A DNA stretch of 43,320 nucleotides from Candidatus Omnitrophota bacterium (GTDB lineage Bacteria > Omnitrophota > Gorgyraeia > Zapsychrales > Aceulaceae), in assembly GCA_028693815.1 (NCBI GenBank), contig JAQUUP010000017.1, positions 1 through 43,320 of the forward strand. The letters are read 5' to 3'. The position numbers and the translations under genes are program-made. How positions within the stretch are numbered: position 1 is the stretch's first letter; the number at the start of each line of letters is the position of its first letter. Under the pieces are notes generated by a model. That model worked only from the letters and a program-made list of their open reading frames with translations. It made no database searches and had not been told where the DNA came from. Positions 1-7,204 of the stretch are shown here, in pieces.

Positions 1-41
1 TCATTTTGAAAATCGTCAGCGGACTCAATGACCTCCGTTGA

Positions 42-2597
42 CTAATTAAGAACTACATCAAAATCAATTTTATATGTTTGCGATATTTTGTCTTTTAAAC
101 TCTGCTGACCAAAAGACAATTCTTGTTTCTTAAGCTGACGGTTATGCGCATCACTACGAATTTCTTCGAGCTTTCCTTCTACCTCTTTAATTTGAGGACG
201 CATCAAAGAAATCCGATTGTAAACATCTTCTTTTTGACTATCGTATGCCGTCAAGGCTTCCTTCAAGCTTTGCTTTTTCGATTCAAGCTCTTGTATTTTA
301 AAACGAATCTGCTCGCTTGACTGAATATGTTCTTTTTTCTTTGCCTGTCGCTCAGACGCTTCTGACTCAAGACGATGCAATTCTTCAACACCCCCATTGA
401 GTGTCTCTTCAAAAATTCTTAAGTTTTCTTCTTGTCCGGCTTCTTGCTCGCGAGAAGAATCAAGCTCGGTTTGAAGTTGCGCAATCTCAACAATCACAGC
501 TTCTCTCTGCTCTGATTTTCCAGCAATCTCATCTTGACGCTGACTGATGCGTGCTTTGAGATGACCGATCTCATCAGCGATCAAATTAAGCTGCTCAATC
601 AAATGATCTTCTCGAGACTTTAAATCATTTAAAGATTCTTTTGTCTCGATCAGTTCCTGACTAATAATATTAAGTTCCTCTAAAAGCTTGCTTGACTCAT
701 CTAGAATATTATTTTTGTCTGCTTCAAGTCGAGAAAGCTCTCGCTCATGCTGGTGAACATCCATATTAATATGATTAATTTCTTCTTGCTGCTCAGCAAT
801 TTGCCCTGCCATATGATTCTTTTCTTCAATATGACATGCAATCTGAGATGCAAGCTCTTCAATTTTGATGGTAATCTGCTCTGGCTCAAGCTCAATAAAC
901 TTTGTTTCGCAAGAAATCTCATACAATCCGTTTCCTTGAGCCGATTGAAAATGCTCAGCCAACGCCCTTTGCTTTGACTCATCACACCTTTGAACACCTT
1001 TGATTCTTCCGATAATTCCTTTGACTTCCTCAAGCGGTGGTTGTGATGTTAAAAGCGTTCCTTGGGCGACAGGATCCGACGTGTTTTCATACTGAGTGCG
1101 CATATCTTCGATAAATTCTCGTTTTGACAACAAAGATAATTTCGAATTCTCTAAATCATTAATTGTTTTTTCAAGAACAAAAAAACTTTGCTTGATTTGA
1201 TCAAGCGCATTTTTCTTTGACTCTTGATTTCCTTTAAGGTCGTCAATCCTCTCAGAACAACGGTCAATGTCTTCCGAAACACTTCGAAGTTTATTATCAA
1301 TCGCTTCCTTCTCTAAATGAACTTTATTGTTTTCAAGATCCAAACGACGCTTGCGCGCCAAAGACCCTTGAAAATTCTTCATGATCTCTGTTGATTCATT
1401 TTTCAAATGAACTTGATCTGTTGATTTCTCAAGAATAGCTTCTTCTTCCTGCTTGATTCCATTTTTATTTTCACGAATACTCTCCTCTAATTGAGCAAGA
1501 TCATCTTTTCTCGTCGTGACTGTCTCTAAATTTCGGATAATTGTTTCTTTGAGATTCTTAAAAGATGCTTTGAGAGAATTGATCTTTTCTTCTTGGGTTC
1601 GACATCTTTCTTTGAGCTGATTCTTTTGTTCTTCAATCTTTTGCTCATTTAAATCAATCGCAACAATGCGCTCTTCATTAAAACCGATTTGCCTATTTTC
1701 CATTTCAATCTGATTTTCAACTTTAATACTTTCTCGATGAAGTTCATTAGCTTTTTCATCTAATTCAGAAATCAAATTGTTTTCTTGAGACAACAAACCA
1801 TTTAAAGATTCTAACTGATCGTGAAGCGCTTGTTCTTCGACTTGAAAATCATTTAAGGAATTCTGAAGCTCATCTTGTCTTTGTCCGAAAGTAGACAACT
1901 GATGTTCCGCAAAAATAAACTCCAGCGCTTTAAGCCTTTCGAATGATTCTTTATAGCGCTGCGCCTTTTTTGCCTGACGCTCGATCGATGCAATTTGGCG
2001 TTTAACCTCAATCGTAATATCGTTGCTACGCAACAAATTGCCTTCGGTATCTTTTAATTTATTTAAAGCTTCACGTTTTTTGGATTTATATTTTGTAATG
2101 CCTGCGGCTTCATCAAAAATAAGACGTCGATCTTCTGGTCGAGCGCTAACAATCAAATCTACTTTTCCCTGCTGCACCAAAGAATAAGCCTCTGCTCCCA
2201 CGCCAGTTCCCATAAAAAGCTCCAAAACATCCTTTAAGCGAACAGGTGTTTTGTTCAAAAGATATTCGCTCTCGCCAGAGCGAAACAATCTTCTTGAAAC
2301 AGTAACTTCATCATATTCTATAGGGAAAACTTTGGTCTCGTTGGAAAAAGTAAGACTGACTTCGGCAAAATTTAAAGGCGCTCTTTTATTGGTTCCATTG
2401 AAAATAACATCTTCTCTAGAAGAGCCTCTTAATTCTTTTATGCTCTGCTCACCTAAAACCCATCGAATAGCGTCAAACACATTGCTTTTTCCGCAACCAT
2501 TAGGACCAACAACGGCAGTAATGCCCGGCTCGAAATTTAAGATAGTCCTATCTGCAAAAGATTTAAATCCAAAAATTTCAATTCGCTTCAAATACAT
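42..2597 (-). CDS. smc: Chromosome segregation SMC ATPase, N-terminal part (frame stops early)
   Basis: This is the N-terminal three quarters of an SMC protein, the DNA-organising ATPase of the bacterial condensin. The head starts at residue 1, with Walker [10 protein letters not shown] at about 31-39 and the Q-loop region VQQGKV at about 141-146. Coiled coil follows to about residue 500. A short non-coiled segment at about 500-585 ([11 protein letters not shown]) sits where the hinge belongs, and coiled coil then runs to the end. The signature LSGG and Walker B of the C-terminal head are absent, because the frame ends at a TAG (42-44) after 851 residues; complete SMCs are about 1150-1200. 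The start has a strong ribosome site (AAGGAAAGGG). In the same frame, translation past the TAG gives 13 sensible residues up to the window edge. The gene may therefore be split or nonsense-mutated. Family certain, intactness not. Confidence 0.9.
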   Translation of the reverse strand: MYLKRIEIFGFKSFADRTILNFEPGITAVVGPNGCGKSNVFDAIRWVLGEQSIKELRGSSREDVIFNGTNKRAPLNFAEVSLTFSNETKVFPIEYDEVTVSRRLFRSGESEYLLNKTPVRLKDVLELFMGTGVGAEAYSLVQQGKVDLIVSARPEDRRLIFDEAAGITKYKSKKREALNKLKDTEGNLLRSNDITIEVKRQIASIERQAKKAQRYKESFERLKALEFIFAEHQLSTFGQRQDELQNSLNDFQVEEQALHDQLESLNGLLSQENNLISELDEKANELHRESIKVENQIEMENRQIGFNEERIVAIDLNEQKIEEQKNQLKERCRTQEEKINSLKASFKNLKETIIRNLETVTTRKDDLAQLEESIRENKNGIKQEEEAILEKSTDQVHLKNESTEIMKNFQGSLARKRRLDLENNKVHLEKEAIDNKLRSVSEDIDRCSERIDDLKGNQESKKNALDQIKQSFFVLEKTINDLENSKLSLLSKREFIEDMRTQYENTSDPVAQGTLLTSQPPLEEVKGIIGRIKGVQRCDESKQRALAEHFQSAQGNGLYEISCETKFIELEPEQITIKIEELASQIACHIEEKNHMAGQIAEQQEEINHINMDVHQHERELSRLEADKNNILDESSKLLEELNIISQELIETKESLNDLKSREDHLIEQLNLIADEIGHLKARISQRQDEIAGKSEQREAVIVEIAQLQTELDSSREQEAGQEENLRIFEETLNGGVEELHRLESEASERQAKKKEHIQSSEQIRFKIQELESKKQSLKEALTAYDSQKEDVYNRISLMRPQIKEVEGKLEEIRSDAHNRQLKKQELSFGQQSLKDKISQTYKIDFDVVLN

Positions 2598-2648
2598 ATT
2601 GATACCCTTTCCTTAAAGTAAGGTCTACAAAGAAGAATACAAAAACTA

Positions 2649-2915
2649 TTACGCAGATGTCTTTCCTGTCATAATATCGTCAACAATCCCTGCTGTTGCA
2701 TTTAGCGTTGTAAATTTTGGTAATGTGTCCTCTGGGATTACAATTTTATATTTCTTTTCAATCCCTGCCAGAATTTCTAACGCCATCATAGAGTCCATCC
2801 CAAGGTCCTTAACAAAATTCGCGTCCCCGTCAATTTCCGATGGATCTGACTCTAAAATTTCGGCAACAAGCGCACGTAGATCTTCAATAAGATCAGTTTT
2901 GCTTATATTTGCCAT
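2649..2915 (-). CDS. Acyl carrier protein
   Basis: This is an 88-residue acyl carrier protein, which carries acyl chains on a 4'-phosphopantetheine arm in fatty acid or related synthesis. The attachment serine is S42 in the motif LGMDSMM. The fold's helices are recognisable (LIEDLRALVAEILE, ALEILAGIEKKYKI, TAGIVDDIM). I chose the MANIS start at 2915 because AAGGAGGG lies just upstream; an upstream in-frame ATG would add 11 residues without a better ribosome site. The gene overlaps the end of the helix-turn-helix gene by 13 bases and is probably co-transcribed and coupled with it. No fatty acid synthase genes are beside it, so whether it is the housekeeping ACP or a specialised one is open. 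Confidence 0.9.
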   Translation of the reverse strand: MANISKTDLIEDLRALVAEILESDPSEIDGDANFVKDLGMDSMMALEILAGIEKKYKIVIPEDTLPKFTTLNATAGIVDDIMTGKTSA

Positions 2916-3097
2916 ACTCCCCCTCCTTGATTCTGAGTTTCCAACCACTGATCAATTTTCTCTTTTTTAAATCTCCATTGCCCGACTGTTTTAATTGCAG
3001 GGATCTTCCCTTTTTTTAACCAATCATAAACAGTGCGCTTTTTAACGCGCAAATAATCAGCAACTTCCTCTATAGTCATTAATGAATTAATGGCCAC
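2903..3097 (-). CDS. Small helix-turn-helix protein (excisionase/MerR-like HTH_17 type)
   Basis: This 64-residue protein is a single winged helix-turn-helix of the excisionase-family type. It has the typical order MTIEEVADYLRV (first helix), KKRTVYDWLKKGKIPA (recognition helix and turn) and WRFKKEKIDQWL (wing and last helix). Such proteins bind DNA. The start codon is GTG at 3097 with AGGAAG upstream; an internal ATG at residue 7 is the alternative. No integrase or mobile element is nearby, so a transcription-factor role is more likely than a true phage excisionase. It is the first gene of the run leading to the acyl carrier protein and smc, and it faces a divergent regulatory region that carries a TTACAT array, a conceivable target. 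Confidence 0.85.
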   Translation of the reverse strand: MAINSLMTIEEVADYLRVKKRTVYDWLKKGKIPAIKTVGQWRFKKEKIDQWLETQNQGGGVWQI

Positions 3098-3170
3098 TTC
3101 GTTTTCTTCCTATTTATTGCTTATTGAATCGTATTAAGCTTATTGATAACATTAACTATCTTTGAGAACT

Positions 3171-3199
3171 ACTTTATTACATTAAAGTTTGTATGTCAA
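3171..3199 (-). promoter_or_regulatory. Sigma-70-like promoter for the HTH-ACP-smc run
   Basis: On the minus strand a perfect -35 TTGACA (3194-3199) is followed after 17 bp by TAAAGT (3171-3176), and the next gene starts 74 bp further on. Sequence match only. Confidence 0.55.
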
Positions 3200-3286
3200 G
3201 TTATTTTACATATTTTTTTCTATATAATCTGTTGTTTATCATAAAAATCAACAAACTACGATTAGAGTCCTATATTAGCCATCAGA

Positions 3287-3321
3287 TTACATATAATTAC
3301 ATCAACTTACATATCTTACAT
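3287..3321. repeat. Four TTACAT direct repeats in helical phase
   Basis: TTACAT occurs at 3287, 3297, 3307 and 3316, so the spacing is 10, 10 and 9 bp. Further single copies are at 3206 and 3177. This lies between the divergent HTH and acyl-CoA dehydrogenase units and looks like an operator array. The surrounding 3098-3628 region is very AT-rich and holds no convincing gene. AT-rich composition lowers the significance. Confidence 0.5.
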
Positions 3322-3537
3322 TTACCCAGAAAATACAAGAAATCAAGAGTTTTTTATAACATCGTCTGCATTCCTCAAAAAAATGAAAAGATTGTTGAAG
3401 ACAAAGCAAATATTTCATTGCTTTGTGAATATTAGCAAACATTACTATCTCTAAATAATCAAAAAATAACCAAATGTATATATATTTTTATCATAAAATA
3501 CAATTTGATTTAACAAAAAGAAAAATCAAAAAAAATA

Positions 3538-3567
3538 TTGCCTAGCACGGCAACTGTGTGGTAGTAT
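3538..3567 (+). promoter_or_regulatory. Candidate promoter of the acyl-CoA dehydrogenase/Etf operon
   Basis: TTGCCT (3538-3543) and TAGTAT (3562-3567) are separated by 18 bp and lie about 60 bp before the first start codon. A short inverted repeat TTGCC/GGCAA (3538-3542 and 3549-3553) overlaps the -35 element. Prediction only. Confidence 0.45.
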
Positions 3568-3628
3568 GGAAAAGTTTCATAGAGACTAAATTAGATATTA
3601 TTTTATTCAATCAATCGGAGGAGTTATA

Positions 3629-4780
3629 ATGGATTATTTATTGACTGAAGAACAAGTGATGCTTCGGGATCTTTGCCGCGAAATCACTGTTGAAAAAATT
3701 ATCCCAGTCGCTGGAGAGCTTGATAAAACAGAAAAATTTCCTTGGGACATTGTCAAAGTCATGGCCGATTCTGATATTTTTGGCGTATACATCGACGAAA
3801 AATACGGCGGCATGGGTGGCGGACTCATGGAGCTATGCATCGCCATTGAAGAATTTTCAAGAGGATGTGCTGGTATCGCCCTTGCCTTTTCAGCCACAGC
3901 GCTTGGAACAGACCCTATCCTTTTATTTGGAAGCGAAGAACAAAAAGAAAAATATCTTCCAGACATCGCCTCAGGTAAAAAATTAGCTGCTTTTGGTATC
4001 ACAGAACCAGCTGCTGGTTCTGATGCCAGTGCCATGCAAACAACCGCTAAAAAAGTCGGCGATCATTATGTCCTAAACGGAACCAAGCATTTTATTACCA
4101 ATGGTGGTGATGCAGAAATTTACACTATTGTTGCGATGACCAACAAATCAAAAGGTGCCCGCGGCGCTAGTGTTTTTATCGTCGAGAAAGATACTCCTGG
4201 ATTTACCTTTGGAAAAAAAGAAGACAAAATGGGTATTCGCGCATCTTCTACACGAGAACTTATTTTTACAGATTGTAAAATTCCTAAAGAAAACTTAATT
4301 GGCAAAGAAGGCCAAGGATTTATTATTGCCATGCGCACTTTTGATATGTCTCGACCAGGCATTGGCGCTCAAGCTTTAGGAATCGCCCAAGGATCTTTGG
4401 ATGTTGCCGTCAAATACGCCAAAGAAAGAAAGCAATTTGGAAAACCGATTTCAAGTTTTCAAGGCATTCAATTCATGCTTGCGGATATGGCAACGCAAGT
4501 TGAAGCAGCGCGCGCTTTAGTCTATGCCTCTGCACGACAAATTGATGCTGGAGTGAAAAATTTAGCAAAAGATTCGGCCATGGCAAAAATGTTTGCCTCT
4601 GATACAGCCATGAGAGTGTCAACAGATGCAGTCCAGATTCTTGGAGGCTACGGATACATGCATGAATATCCTGCAGAAAAATTTATGCGCGATGCCAAAA
4701 TCACTCAAATCTACGAAGGCACCAATCAAATCCAAAGAAATATTATTGCACTCAACTTAATTAAGGAAACTTCAAAATAA
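3629..4780 (+). CDS. Acyl-CoA dehydrogenase (candidate bifurcating-complex subunit)
   Basis: This 383-residue acyl-CoA dehydrogenase is of normal family length. It oxidises or, in bifurcating complexes, reduces the alpha-beta bond of an acyl-CoA with FAD. Visible landmarks are FGITEPAAGSDA (FAD/substrate contact, about 125-136), the beta-barrel segment near TKHFITNGGDA, the C-terminal helical domain with KERKQFGKPISSFQ, and the catalytic glutamate E363 in IYEGTNQIQRN. The start has a clear GGAGGAG ribosome site. The gene is followed directly by etfB (one-base gap) and a ferredoxin-fused etfA, the order of carCDE in acetogens. Electrons therefore likely pass between this enzyme, the flavoprotein pair and ferredoxin. 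The acyl-CoA substrate cannot be read from the sequence. Confidence 0.93.
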   Translation: MDYLLTEEQVMLRDLCREITVEKIIPVAGELDKTEKFPWDIVKVMADSDIFGVYIDEKYGGMGGGLMELCIAIEEFSRGCAGIALAFSATALGTDPILLFGSEEQKEKYLPDIASGKKLAAFGITEPAAGSDASAMQTTAKKVGDHYVLNGTKHFITNGGDAEIYTIVAMTNKSKGARGASVFIVEKDTPGFTFGKKEDKMGIRASSTRELIFTDCKIPKENLIGKEGQGFIIAMRTFDMSRPGIGAQALGIAQGSLDVAVKYAKERKQFGKPISSFQGIQFMLADMATQVEAARALVYASARQIDAGVKNLAKDSAMAKMFASDTAMRVSTDAVQILGGYGYMHEYPAEKFMRDAKITQIYEGTNQIQRNIIALNLIKETSK

Positions 4781-4781
4781 C

Positions 4782-5564
4782 ATGAATATTATTGTTTCCA
4801 TTAAACAAGTCCCCGATACAACGCAAGTTCGTATCGACCCAGAAACAAATACGCTCATTCGTGAAGGCGTTGAATCTATTATCAACCCTTTTGATACCTA
4901 TGCTATTGAAGAAGGTGTGCGCCTCAAGGAAAAATATGGCGGAAAAACCATTGTCATTACCATGGGACCACCTCAAGCCGAAGCTGTTTTGAGAGAAGCT
5001 ATCTCAATGGGTTGCGACGAAGGCTATCTGATTAGCGATCGCGCATTCGCAGGATCGGATACACTTGCAACAGGATACACGCTTGCTATGGCAATTAAGA
5101 AAATTAAAGATTTTGATATTATTCTCTGCGGAAAGCAGGCCTCGGACGGAGATACAGCGCAAGTCGGTCCTGGCATTGCAACACAGTTGGACATCCCTCA
5201 AGTCACGTATGTTAAAAAGATTGAAGAAATTAAGGATAACGTTGCTCGTGTTGAACGCATGACCGAAGAAGGTTTTGATATTGTTAGAACAACGCTTCCT
5301 TGTCTTTTGACCGTTGTCAAAGAAATCAATGAACCTCGAATCCCTTCCCTAAAAGGGCGAATGAAAGCAAAAAAAGCAATCATCTCAACATGGAAAGCCA
5401 TCGACCTAGACCTTGATGAAGTGCGCCTTGGGCTAATGGGTTCTCCAACATGGGTTTCAAAAATATTTACTCCACCTCCTCGTCCTAGAGGAGAAATCTT
5501 TGAGGGTGAACCAGAAGACACAACAACAAAACTCACTGATTTGCTAAAGGATAGGTTAGTTTAA
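4782..5564 (+). CDS. etfB: Electron transfer flavoprotein, beta subunit
   Basis: This is a full-length EtfB (260 residues) that pairs with EtfA and binds AMP or, in bifurcating forms, FAD and NADH. The N-terminus MNIIVSIKQVPDT and the loop GKQASDGDTAQVGPGIA (about residues 113-129) are characteristic. The GDTAQVGP version of that loop is, from family knowledge, the form seen in electron-bifurcating Etfs rather than in classical mitochondrial-type Etfs. The start lies one base after the dehydrogenase stop with an AAGGAA further upstream, which suggests translational coupling. The next gene, etfA, also starts one base after this stop. The three genes form a tight operon. Confidence 0.95.
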   Translation: MNIIVSIKQVPDTTQVRIDPETNTLIREGVESIINPFDTYAIEEGVRLKEKYGGKTIVITMGPPQAEAVLREAISMGCDEGYLISDRAFAGSDTLATGYTLAMAIKKIKDFDIILCGKQASDGDTAQVGPGIATQLDIPQVTYVKKIEEIKDNVARVERMTEEGFDIVRTTLPCLLTVVKEINEPRIPSLKGRMKAKKAIISTWKAIDLDLDEVRLGLMGSPTWVSKIFTPPPRPRGEIFEGEPEDTTTKLTDLLKDRLV

Positions 5565-5565
5565 A

Positions 5566-6762
5566 ATGAGTATACAAGTGATTACAGATAAATGTACCGG
5601 ATGCACCCTTTGCGTCAAGGTTTGTGCGTTTGGAGCGATCACAATGGTCAACAAGAAAGCTGTTATAGATCTAGACAAATGCACACTCTGCGGCGCCTGT
5701 GTTGATTCTTGCAAATTTGACGCGATTGAACTTAAACGCGATTCTAGCAAAACACCAAACTTGGAAGACTATAAAGGAATTTGGGTTTTTGGTGAACAAA
5801 AAAAAGGTGTCATCCAATCTGTTGTTTACGAACTTTTGGGGAAAGCTCAAGATCTTGCTAAAAAATTAGATACAGAAGTTTGTTGTGTTGTCCTTGGACA
5901 CAATATCAAAGACAATCTTCAGCAGCTGATTCATCGCGGCGCAGACAAAGTTTATTTTGTCGATGCCCCTGAACTAGAAAATTTCTTAGATGAACCATAC
6001 ACAAAAGTTTTGGTTAATTTGATTCGTAAACACAGGCCAGAAATATTTTTGTGTGGCGCAACATTTATTGGCCGATCCTTAATCTCGCGTGTTGCCGTAA
6101 AACTGCACACCGGCCTCACCGCGGATTGTACAGGACTTGATATCGATGAAAAAGAAAAATTCTTGATGCAAACACGACCCGCATTTGGCGGAAATATCAT
6201 GGCCACTATTTTAAGCAAAAACCATCGCCCTCAAATGGCAACTGTTCGGCATAAAGTTTTTAAAGAAGCGGATATCGATACTTCTCGAAAAGGAGAAATC
6301 ATTGAAGAAACCGTTTCCAAGACACTCCTAAGCTCTCGAACAAAACTCTTAGACATTGTTGAAGAAGTGACATCCACGATCAATATTGCAGAAGCAGATA
6401 TTATTGTTTCTGGTGGGCGAGGGATGAAAGGGCCAGAGAATTTTGAAATCTTAGAAAACCTTGCCAAGGTCTTAGGCGGGGCTGTCGGTGCCTCTCGGGC
6501 GGCTGTTGACAGCGATTGGATTCCATATTCCCATCAAGTCGGCCAAACAGGAAAAACAGTCTGCCCAAAAATCTATATCGCCTGTGGCATCTCTGGACAG
6601 ATTCAACATCTGGTTGGAATGCAATCCTCTCGCATCATCATTGCGATCAACCAAGACCCTAGCGCACCCATCTTTACCGTTGCAAATTATGGTATTGTGG
6701 GTGATGTATTTAAAGTTATTCCTCTTTTAACCAAGAAATTTAAGGCTGTGCTGAACCAATAA
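5566..6762 (+). CDS. etfA: Electron transfer flavoprotein alpha subunit with N-terminal 2[4Fe-4S] ferredoxin domain
   Basis: This EtfA has 398 residues, longer than the usual 310-340 because of an N-terminal ferredoxin domain. Two CxxCxxCxxxC motifs (C10, C13, C16, C20 and C39, C42, C45, C49) can each hold a [4Fe-4S] cluster. The Etf alpha N-domain starts near residue 70 (IWVFGEQKKGVIQS), and the FAD domain follows with GGRGMKGPENFE, GASRAAVDSDW, GQTGKTV and ACGISGQIQH. Ferredoxin-fused EtfA occurs in CarE of the caffeoyl-CoA reductase complex and in some lactate dehydrogenase-Etf complexes. A built-in ferredoxin module offers a route for low-potential electrons. It is the last gene of the operon; a strong terminator follows 24 bp after the stop. 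Confidence 0.95.
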   Translation: MSIQVITDKCTGCTLCVKVCAFGAITMVNKKAVIDLDKCTLCGACVDSCKFDAIELKRDSSKTPNLEDYKGIWVFGEQKKGVIQSVVYELLGKAQDLAKKLDTEVCCVVLGHNIKDNLQQLIHRGADKVYFVDAPELENFLDEPYTKVLVNLIRKHRPEIFLCGATFIGRSLISRVAVKLHTGLTADCTGLDIDEKEKFLMQTRPAFGGNIMATILSKNHRPQMATVRHKVFKEADIDTSRKGEIIEETVSKTLLSSRTKLLDIVEEVTSTINIAEADIIVSGGRGMKGPENFEILENLAKVLGGAVGASRAAVDSDWIPYSHQVGQTGKTVCPKIYIACGISGQIQHLVGMQSSRIIIAINQDPSAPIFTVANYGIVGDVFKVIPLLTKKFKAVLNQ

Positions 6763-6786
6763 CTAACGAAATCTCAGAAATGCCAG

Positions 6787-6820
6787 AAGGTCGCAAGACA
6801 TTATTTTGTGACCTTTTTTT
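6787..6820 (+). terminator. Rho-independent terminator after etfA
   Basis: AAGGTCGCAA (6787-6796) pairs with TTGTGACCTT (6806-6815), with one G-U pair, and a T-run follows. It ends the dehydrogenase/Etf operon. Confidence 0.85.
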
Positions 6821-6972
6821 CATTTTTTTTAAACCTCCTTTCATCCCAATTTCTCACTGCCCTAAAACCATTTCTCGACGCTGATGAAGTTTTTTTACGC
6901 ATATTTTTTCCTTCTTCAAGAAAGCGTTTGCTCACCTTCCTCCTAAACGACCTTGTTTTTCAATGTTCTCAT
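6821..6972 (+). promoter_or_regulatory. Upstream block A, homologous to 10131-10274, with regulon box
   Basis: This stretch aligns with the region upstream of the second propeller gene. Shared words include CTTTCATCCCAATT (one difference), CGACGCTGATGAAG, CTTCAAGAAAGCG and CATGCTAT. It contains the box GAAAGCGTTTGC at 6920-6931, 43 bp upstream of the -10. A 78-codon open frame here is not conserved in the homologous copy, so I treat the block as regulatory DNA. Confidence 0.6.
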
Positions 6973-6980
6973 GCTATCTT
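6973..6980 (+). promoter_or_regulatory. Extended -10 promoter of the first propeller gene
   Basis: TGCTATCTT gives a TG-extended -10 (hexamer 6975-6980) with a possible -35 TTGTTT 16 bp upstream. The same CATGCTAT context precedes the second propeller gene. A 5' leader of about 215 bases is predicted. Confidence 0.5.
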
Positions 6981-7062
6981 TTTAAAAGAAATAAAAACTG
7001 TTCTTTTAAAATTTGAAATGAAAACTTTTCGAACGTCCTATTAGAAAAAACATATAAAAATA

Positions 7063-7118
7063 TTGTCTAGTGGGATAAAGACAAGCCCTGAGGGATCAGG
7101 CGACGCAAAGCCAGAAGA
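7063..7118 (+). promoter_or_regulatory. Structured leader with partial c-di-GMP-I (GEMM) signature
   Basis: The leader contains hairpin TTGTCT/AGACAA (7063-7068 and 7079-7084), hairpin CCTGA/TCAGG closed by a GGGA tetraloop of GNRA type (7087-7100), and the GEMM hallmark ACGCAAAGCC (7103-7112). The second helix and the 3' closing strand of a normal GEMM aptamer are missing, and no GGC partner lies at the 5' side. It is in the same place as the intact riboswitch of the next gene, upstream of the same hairpin. It could be a decayed or a variant aptamer. Confidence 0.4.
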
Positions 7119-7128
7119 ATAGATTTAT

Positions 7129-7162
7129 GGGCCCTATTCTCACCTTTTCGAGAATAGGGCCC
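7129..7162 (+). promoter_or_regulatory. Leader hairpin, 13-bp perfect stem (copy 1)
   Basis: GGGCCCTATTCTC (7129-7141) pairs perfectly with GAGAATAGGGCCC (7150-7162) around an 8-base loop. Only a weak T-rich tail follows, so it is not a textbook terminator. Stem and loop are identical to the copy at 10432-10465. Confidence 0.8.
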
Positions 7163-7204
7163 AACGTGTTTATAAAGATATTAAAAACCTTAAGGAGGGG
7201 CACA

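Noticed and set aside
2649-2915. Polyketide or fatty acid synthesis cluster around the acyl carrier protein
   Set aside because: No synthase, transferase or reductase of that type is adjacent; only the carrier protein is seen.
2903-3097. Phage excisionase and hence a mobile element
   Set aside because: No integrase, attachment repeats or phage genes nearby; this small HTH type is also used by ordinary regulators.
3287-3321. CRISPR-like repeat array
   Set aside because: Six-base units at 10-bp spacing are far too short; no cas genes.
3193-3435. 80-codon open frame in the AT-rich divergent region
   Set aside because: Composition is AT-driven, there is no ribosome site or recognisable domain, and it overlaps the TTACAT array.
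6808-7044. 78-codon open frame upstream of the first propeller gene
   Set aside because: It begins in the terminator, and the homologous block at 10131-10290 has stops in that frame; the block is regulatory.
7127-7204. Upstream extension of the first propeller protein
   Set aside because: It would translate the leader hairpin; the ATG at 7205 has a strong ribosome site and begins a signal peptide.
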